Assembly (NCBI RefSeq): GCF_963576675.1
Contig: NC_088910.1
Span: forward strand, 26,538,531-26,602,530
Origin: Euphorbia lathyris
Lineage: Eukaryota; Streptophyta; Magnoliopsida; Malpighiales; Euphorbiaceae
DNA length: 64,000 nt
Direction: 5' to 3'
The position numbers were made by a program, and so were the translations under genes. The notes beneath the pieces were generated by a model, which saw only the letters and a program-made list of their open reading frames with translations, did no database searches and had not been told where the DNA came from. Of this stretch, positions 58,999 to 64,000 are shown piece by piece; the first letter of the stretch is position 1; each line of letters starts with the position of its first letter.

Positions 58999-61047
58999 CT
59001 AGATCAGGTATTTATTCGGGGCTCCAGAGAGCCTAGAAGAGGAACCTGAAGGCCCCCTTTTATCCCAAGAACCCACAAGATTAAGGTTCTTTTTAGGTTT
59101 GGCTTTGGGTTTCTTAATATTAAAATTCTTGATTCCCATAGCCTTTCCAATAGGAACATCAAAAAGAGGATTCGAACTACTAACCTCTTTCTTCAACCCT
59201 TTTCCTGAAGAGGGGACAGCCTGGAGACTCCCTTTATTGTCAACTGTAGAAATAAAAAGGGGGTTAATAGAGTCACCTAGCGAGGAAGCAGGCTCAGCTA
59301 TCTCCAGACCTGGCATACATGACTCCCCATGTCCTACAGCAGGATCCACTTCCTGTCCTTCCTCCATCGCCAAGACCCCGAACCTCGATCCTGAATCAGC
59401 AGTTGAGACATTACTAGTCCCATCACCCCTTTTCCTCTCAGGAACCTTATCCTTTGTCTCAGAACTAATATGGAGAGAGGCTATCTCTTTGTTGATGTCT
59501 GGAGAGGGGCTTCTAACAACATTAGCATTTGGTCTCCTCTTATTCGATCTTTTGGCAAGCATCCATGGGCCAAAATTCCTTCCATCACCCTGATTATCAA
59601 CAACCCTACTAGTGGTAGGAGCTTCCCTTTCCTCCACCACCTTTTTCAACTGTGGACAGCCATCATAAGTATGGCCAAACATGCCACATTCATAGCAAAT
59701 ATTGTGAAGGCCTTCATATTCAATGTGGAAAATTTTATTCTTAACACAGAACTTGGACAGAAGCGGTTTAGCAAGATCAATGTCAATACACACCCTGGCA
59801 AACTTGCCTCTTACTGCCCCAATGGTAGTCTTATCAACATGATGAACCATCCCAACCAGGCCACCAATCTTATTCAAGAATCTTTCATTATAGTACTCCA
59901 TGGGCAGGCCTGGGAATCTAACCCAGGTAAGGATCCTTTTCACAGAGCAATCATGAGGATTGAAATTTGGGACCCATGGCCTCAAAGCCAACACATGGTT
60001 GGAAATAATATACGGTCCACCATTCTTTCCCCATTATGCCCGAATCCTCTGAGCAAAGTAATTGAAACCAATCCTCTTACCAAGGACCGTGACTATCAAG
60101 GCTAATTTCCACTTTGATCTGAGAAATCGCTTATCCTCAGAAGACAGACGGATCACCGGGCAAAACGGGTCATCAAGCTCTCCATCTTCAGCATCAAAAT
60201 CGAATAAAAACTCCTCTGAGTCATCCTCAATAGAGAACTCCTCCAGCATAGGCTCCTCTTCAATAACCCCTAACACCTTATCTCTCCAAGATGTTCTCCC
60301 TATCTCATTATCCACATTAGACTTATTCACCAAATTAATCAGTTTAGGATTATTTATTGAATTAATTTGATTACTAGAATCCGGATTAGAATTATGTTTA
60401 AAAGAGTTTAGGTCCATAGCCCCTTGAGTCAACGTAGAAGTCTTCGGGACCCCATTCATCTCACCAACCACTCTCGCCACACCACCCGAGTGCACTCCCG
60501 GCTCCCCGCCCTTCTGACCCGATCCTTCCCCAACCAACCGGATCTCAGAATCCACCTCCCACCACTCACGCGGTTTTACCGATATCTCATTGCCAACGCA
60601 CCCCGGGACAGACTTCACGCTCCGATCCGAAGCCTCATCAAGGGGCGGTCGACCGCCAACAGTGGTGCCCTCCTCCGTCACCTGAACTTCCTTATTCCTC
60701 TCCCGGCCACGCACAGAAACGAACTCCCCTCCGCCATCGTTCAACCCCACCAGACTCGGCCAGCCGCCCTCATCAAAAGTCGGCCGGATCCTTTCAGAAG
60801 ACCTCTCCCTCACCCGATCACCACCTCCCTTCCCTGCCCGCGGCGAATCCCCCTCCTCCGCCCTTCTTCCTTCACGCGACGCCGGCATAGGACTCCCTAT
60901 CCCTTCCGATCTCCACTCACCCGATGACCGATCCACCTTCGGCGCTTCCTCCGCCGACGGATCCCCCTCACCTCGCATCGAAACGCCATCAGATCCACTC
61001 ATTGCCATCGCCGCTTTAGGTTTAGACGTAGACCTAGGTTTCGCCAT
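58999..61047 (-). pseudogene. LINE ORF1: DUF4283 and CCHC zinc knuckle
   Basis: One frame of 682 codons with a single TAA at 60034-60036. The N-terminus (to about residue 290) is charged, Gly/Ser/Arg-rich and low in complexity, and GC-rich. Then DUF4283 (DKRFLRSKWKLALIVTVLGK... to ALRPWVPNFNPHDCSVKRILTWVRFPGLP). The part between LGKRIGFNYFAQRIRA and NGGPYIISNH seems shorter than in other plant LINEs, suggesting an in-frame deletion of roughly 30 codons. The zinc knuckle is CYECGMFGHTYDGC (CX2CX4HX4C). The C-terminus is Ser/Lys-rich. RNA-binding role from the family. Confidence 0.9.
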
Positions 61048-61830
61048 TCCTTTTTAAGACTAGGCTTTATATTTTAGGGTTTGGAATTTTAACAAAAAAA
61101 ATAATAATAAATTAATCAATATGCTATTAATGAATTAACCCACCCGACAAAACTTACCTCTTCTCTTTGTCATAACAGATTTTGTCCCCTCATCTCTTTA
61201 CTTTATGTTTTAATAATAAAACATCTATTTTTCCTATTTTATATCTTTTCTCTTTTTTCTTACATAATCACAATCTCTCCAATATAAAGTAATTGATTTA
61301 TTAATTGTTATATAATTATAGAATTTTAATTTAATAATGTAAAATTTATTGACTAACAAATGAATGAAAAATATTTCATAAATTATTAAAATAGGAGAAA
61401 GACTATTATTGTAAAAAGTTTTTACAATTCTAATAAATTTTCCGAATGAAGAAAAAAAAATATGATTTTAAAAAATTATAAAAAAATTATAATAATATTT
61501 AATGTTAGTCTAGATATATTATATTAAAAAATAAAGAAAAAAATAATTATAATTTAAGAAAATTAATAATATATTTTTTTAAATATATTTTTTTCGGTGT
61601 ATATGTAATTCAAAAACTTCATTAAAATTAATTAGATTAAATTTGAAACTAAAAGATAAATTTTTTATGTATATAACTAGGGGTAATTTTGGACTTTTAT
61701 TTGCAAAAACAAATGGAAGGACTAAAGAATTGATTAAGATAAAACTTAAGGACCTTATAATAATATGATGGACTTACTAGCATGTTAAGTAAAAACATAA
61801 GGACCTTATAATTATTTACCCTTTTTTTTA

Positions 61831-62404
61831 ATACTAATTACTATATAAGAAAAGAAAAAGGGAAATTTACATACAAATTCACATTTGAAAAACTATCTAC
61901 AATTATTATGTCAAGTCATACTTTTGAATTATGTCAAATTAATAAAATTATTATTTTTAATATATTTTAAAGATTAGAATTTATAAATTAGGAGTCTAGG
62001 ATATATTGTCTAAAGTTTATGATTTACGAATTGGGGTTTAAGATTTTTAAATTAGAGTGTAGATGTTACGGATCGGTCTCGGGACGTGTTAGTTTTAATC
62101 GTAAACTAACAAAGATGTTCTTCTCTAGCTAAACTAGAAGGAGTGAATCCCGGGTTTACGGCCTAAATCCGTAGAAAAATCACAGATTCTCCCATTGTTG
62201 AAGGTTAGAAATCTTAACAAGATTCAATGAAGAAGATGATAAATTGATTTGATAAAAAGTTGAATATCCTTACAATAATAGGAGCTTATATAGTTCAACA
62301 AAATAAAAGGCAAAAGACTAAAAAACCTAATTAGGTTACTAATAACAAGAATGTCAAGGGGTAGAATGGGAAGGACAATTAAGCAATTAAGAGAAGAGTA
62401 CAAA
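61831..62404. other. AT-rich DNA grading into LTR-like sequence
   Basis: No gene. From about 62048 (TGTTACGGATCGGTCTCGGG) the sequence looks like the start of a retrotransposon LTR or leader, but I cannot match it to another copy here. Confidence 0.35.
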
Positions 62405-62637
62405 TGTAACGACTCGGTCCAGAATGGGTGGTGCTGGGGTAGAAGGCCTGAGCAAAGAGTGGCCCTAAGGGATGACGATGGGGGCAGGAATGAATCGAAT
62501 CCCACATCGGAAATAGAGAGGCACTAGTAAGATGGGAATCCAATACATGAAGACGCGTTTTAAAGCCGTGAGGCTCAAGGTGTTGGATTTGGGCCAAAGC
62601 GGACAATATCTACATGGTATTGGAACATGGTGTTACA
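62405..62637. mobile_element. TRIM-like solo LTR, 233 bp
   Basis: TGTAACGACTCGGTCC...GGTGTTACA with an exact 5-bp duplication, ACAAA (62400-62404, 62638-62642). The AATCCCACATCGG block and GACGCGTTTTAAAGCCGTGAGG, CGGACAATATCTAC blocks match a small, very common angiosperm repeat (TGTAACAGCCC-type ends). The TRIM label is inferred; a DNA transposon origin is not excluded. Confidence 0.7.
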
Positions 62638-63500
62638 ACAAACAATAAGGTTAAAATGACACAATGGTAATTAAAGAATGTAAGAAGTTGTGGTAGCATT
62701 GGTCTCCTTGTCCCCTAACCTCGAGTGTCTTCTTTTTGGTCTGAAAAGCTGATTCGCTGTCGCTAAAGATCAATATTCTGTCGCTTAGAGCATCTCCAAT
62801 AGAGGTTGCTCTAAAAAGTTCCAAAACTTAACACATCATACTAAAATATAATATTTTATTAACTTAATCATCCACATGACTCTTGACAACTTTTGTTAAA
62901 AAAATGCTCTAATAAGCAACTTTAAAAGTTGTCATAATGGCCTCACAAATCATTACTTTATATATACTTTATTTTAATTATAAATATTAGCAACCAATAG
63001 TGAAAGGAGAGAAAGACTCATAAAAAATATGCACAAATAGTAATCAAGTAAATCACTCTTTTTTTATATTAAAAAAAGTTGGGCAACCTTAAAGCAAAGT
63101 TGCCAAAAAGTGGCAACCTTACTTGGCACCCACCATCACTCTAATAGTAGGCACCATTTGAATGTTGCCAAACCCAATGCCACATCATCTGGCACTATTT
63201 TAAGCATTCTTTGTTAGAGATGCTCTTAAAATCAACATTCCGTCGCTGAAAAGAATCGCGTTGTCGCCAAAGATGGAGCTGTGCTGCAGAGAGCGCAGAA
63301 CTCAGCCATTTTGGTCAGGGGCATGCCCAAACGCCGTGTGGGTTAGTTTCTGACTATATGAGTGTATTTTCTTCGTGCCAGGTCCTCGTGCCACCCCCCG
63401 GACCAGACTCTAATCCACACGATGTGCAGAATGATTGGCACGCCGTGTGGGGCTGTTTTGCCCCATTTTCTCGCTTGATCATCCGTATTTCGTTCCTCTT
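62638..63500. other. LTR-like DNA interrupted by a MITE
   Basis: Outside the Tourist MITE this is GC-richer than typical intergenic DNA here (e.g. 63240-63480), has the feel of a gypsy LTR, and has no coding. Borders not found. Confidence 0.35.
62788..63225. mobile_element. Tourist-type MITE
   Basis: 438 bp; GAGCATCTCCAATAGAGG at the left and complement of the right end (GAGCATCTCTAACAAAG). TTA occurs at both sides (62785-62787, 63226-63228), the PIF/Harbinger duplication. GAGCATCTCCAA ends are common among plant Tourist-like elements. Confidence 0.85.
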
Positions 63501-64000
63501 CTAACTCCCTTTGCTCGGACTCGAACCTGTGAATATATGCTCCGCATCATTCACTCTCTCTTGAAAGGAACTTGACCCTAAGTTGCTTGCTACATATGGA
63601 TGAAGCTTGTTAGCTTTGAGTGGACTCCAAGCTCTCAAATCGAACCAAGGTGTTGCTCGAAATGAATTCAAGAAGTCCATTCCACCTATTGTCGGATTCT
63701 CCTTCTCCTCATGAACTTTTCCCCACATCTCAACTAGTGCCTCACCCCGGTTCTCATCCTCCATGGTACTCATCTCCCAATCTCTACCGGTATCGAATGG
63801 TATATCTTAGTGAAACTTGTCAAACCACTCCCCAACACTTGCTTGGATGGTCTTCCAAATCCTCACGTTTTTTCACACGGACCACCCCCAAATCCTCTTG
63901 ATCTCCTCATCACTAACTTGAGGAGTCACCATAATCTTCTTCTGCTCATAACCTACTTTGAATGGAATGTCCTGGCGAAACATATCAACCCAATTTGGAG
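63501..64000 (-). pseudogene. Possible gag-like fragment at the window edge
   Basis: On the - strand, coding-like text starts at the window edge (PNWVDMFRQDIPFKVG), passes two in-frame stops and a frame to 63501 (MSTMEDENRGEALVEMWG, then WFDLRAWSPLKANKLHP). It may be a gag or other retrotransposon protein; no domain is certain. The right part lies outside the window. Confidence 0.35.

Larger units (their letters stand above)
54821..61195 (-). mobile_element. Full-length L1-type LINE
   Basis: 6375 bp on the - strand with ORF1, ORF2 and a short A/T-rich 3' tail (T run 54811-54825). An exact 16-bp duplication, CTTTACTTTATGTTTT, lies at 54805-54820 and 61196-61211. Length, two ORFs with a 34-bp gap and long duplication make this a complete, relatively young insertion. 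It is now dead through stops in both ORFs. Confidence 0.93.
54635..61821. mobile_element. Mutator-type foldback split by a LINE
   Basis: Ends GGGTAAATAATTATAAGGTCC and its complement are inverted (54635 and 61821). Both arms repeat AAGGTCC and TTAGTCC-type units. A 9-bp duplication, TTTTTTTTA, lies at 54626-54634 and 61822-61830, which is convincing only because the ends match exactly. Without the LINE it would be about 800 bp. Confidence 0.75.

Noticed and set aside
55623..60927. Many + strand frames across the LINE
   Set aside because: Antisense to ORF1 and ORF2, which carry the conserved domains.
63500..63560. GGTTCGAGTCC, a perfect tRNA B-box-like string on the - strand (about 63530-63520)
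   Set aside because: No A box at a fitting distance and no cloverleaf; it lies in gag-like coding text.
1..64000. tRNA, rRNA, CRISPR, phage or bacterial operon features
   Set aside because: None seen. Repeats here have transposon or minisatellite structure, with no regular spacers, no cas-like proteins and no rRNA blocks.

Overview
This is plant nuclear DNA, most likely from a eudicot. It is AT-rich and gene-poor, with spliced genes and dense nested plant transposons: copia and Athila-like LTR elements, plant L1 LINEs, Mutator-type foldbacks, Stowaway, Tourist and Emigrant MITEs, and a Helitron. Nothing bacterial, phage or CRISPR-like is present. The species cannot be named from what I see.

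Only two ordinary host genes are well supported. (1) An SR splicing factor of the plant-specific RS subfamily (RS40/RS41-like) lies on the - strand. It has five coding exons between 27658 and 24755, a non-coding 5' exon near 28229-28315 and a 1.4 kb first coding intron. (2) An intronless AP2/ERF transcription factor of DREB group A-4 lies on the + strand at 49068-49730. Almost all other long reading frames are transposon remnants or chance frames.

Layout. 1-10 kb: AT-rich DNA with a Stowaway MITE and several foldback elements, three of them with clear or near-clear duplications; a coding-like relic at 2.8-3.2 kb. 10-12.5 kb: a candidate Helitron carrying a 987-bp copia deletion derivative and a Mutator-type MITE. 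12.6-13.9 kb: a 5'-truncated LINE with target duplication. 15.5-17.7 kb: a MITE interrupted by a 1.5 kb Mutator-type element with gene-like filler. 19-21.5 kb: a foldback element split by a 1.86 kb solo LTR. 21.8-22.9 kb: a second truncated LINE. 24.6-28.3 kb: the RS gene. 32-33.3 kb: a copia-type solo LTR. 34.5-35.2 kb: a tandem duplication with tRNA-like SINE heads. 36.4-46.2 kb: an Athila-like LTR element whose 3' LTR holds a 1.9 kb solo LTR, which itself holds an Emigrant-type MITE. 49 kb: the ERF gene. 50-54.6 kb: LINE, LTR, SINE-like and MITE fragments. 54.6-61.8 kb: a Mutator-type element split by a full-length 6.4 kb L1 LINE with a 16-bp duplication. 62-64 kb: LTR-like DNA with a TRIM-like solo LTR and a Tourist MITE, ending in gag-like coding remnants.

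The most unusual structural signal is a 17-nt spaced palindrome, GAGATT-N5-AATCTC with few variants. It occurs nine times inside the Athila-like element, in both LTRs and the interior, and several copies are extended by CGCGACC/GGTCGCG arms. Other points worth checking are a GC-rich, hairpin-forming, poly(A)-tailed insert at 51.2 kb, gene-like filler inside the Mutator and Helitron elements, and repeated Trp-to-stop changes in the LINEs. I found no evidence of a new multi-gene system; the novelty here lies in repeat structure.
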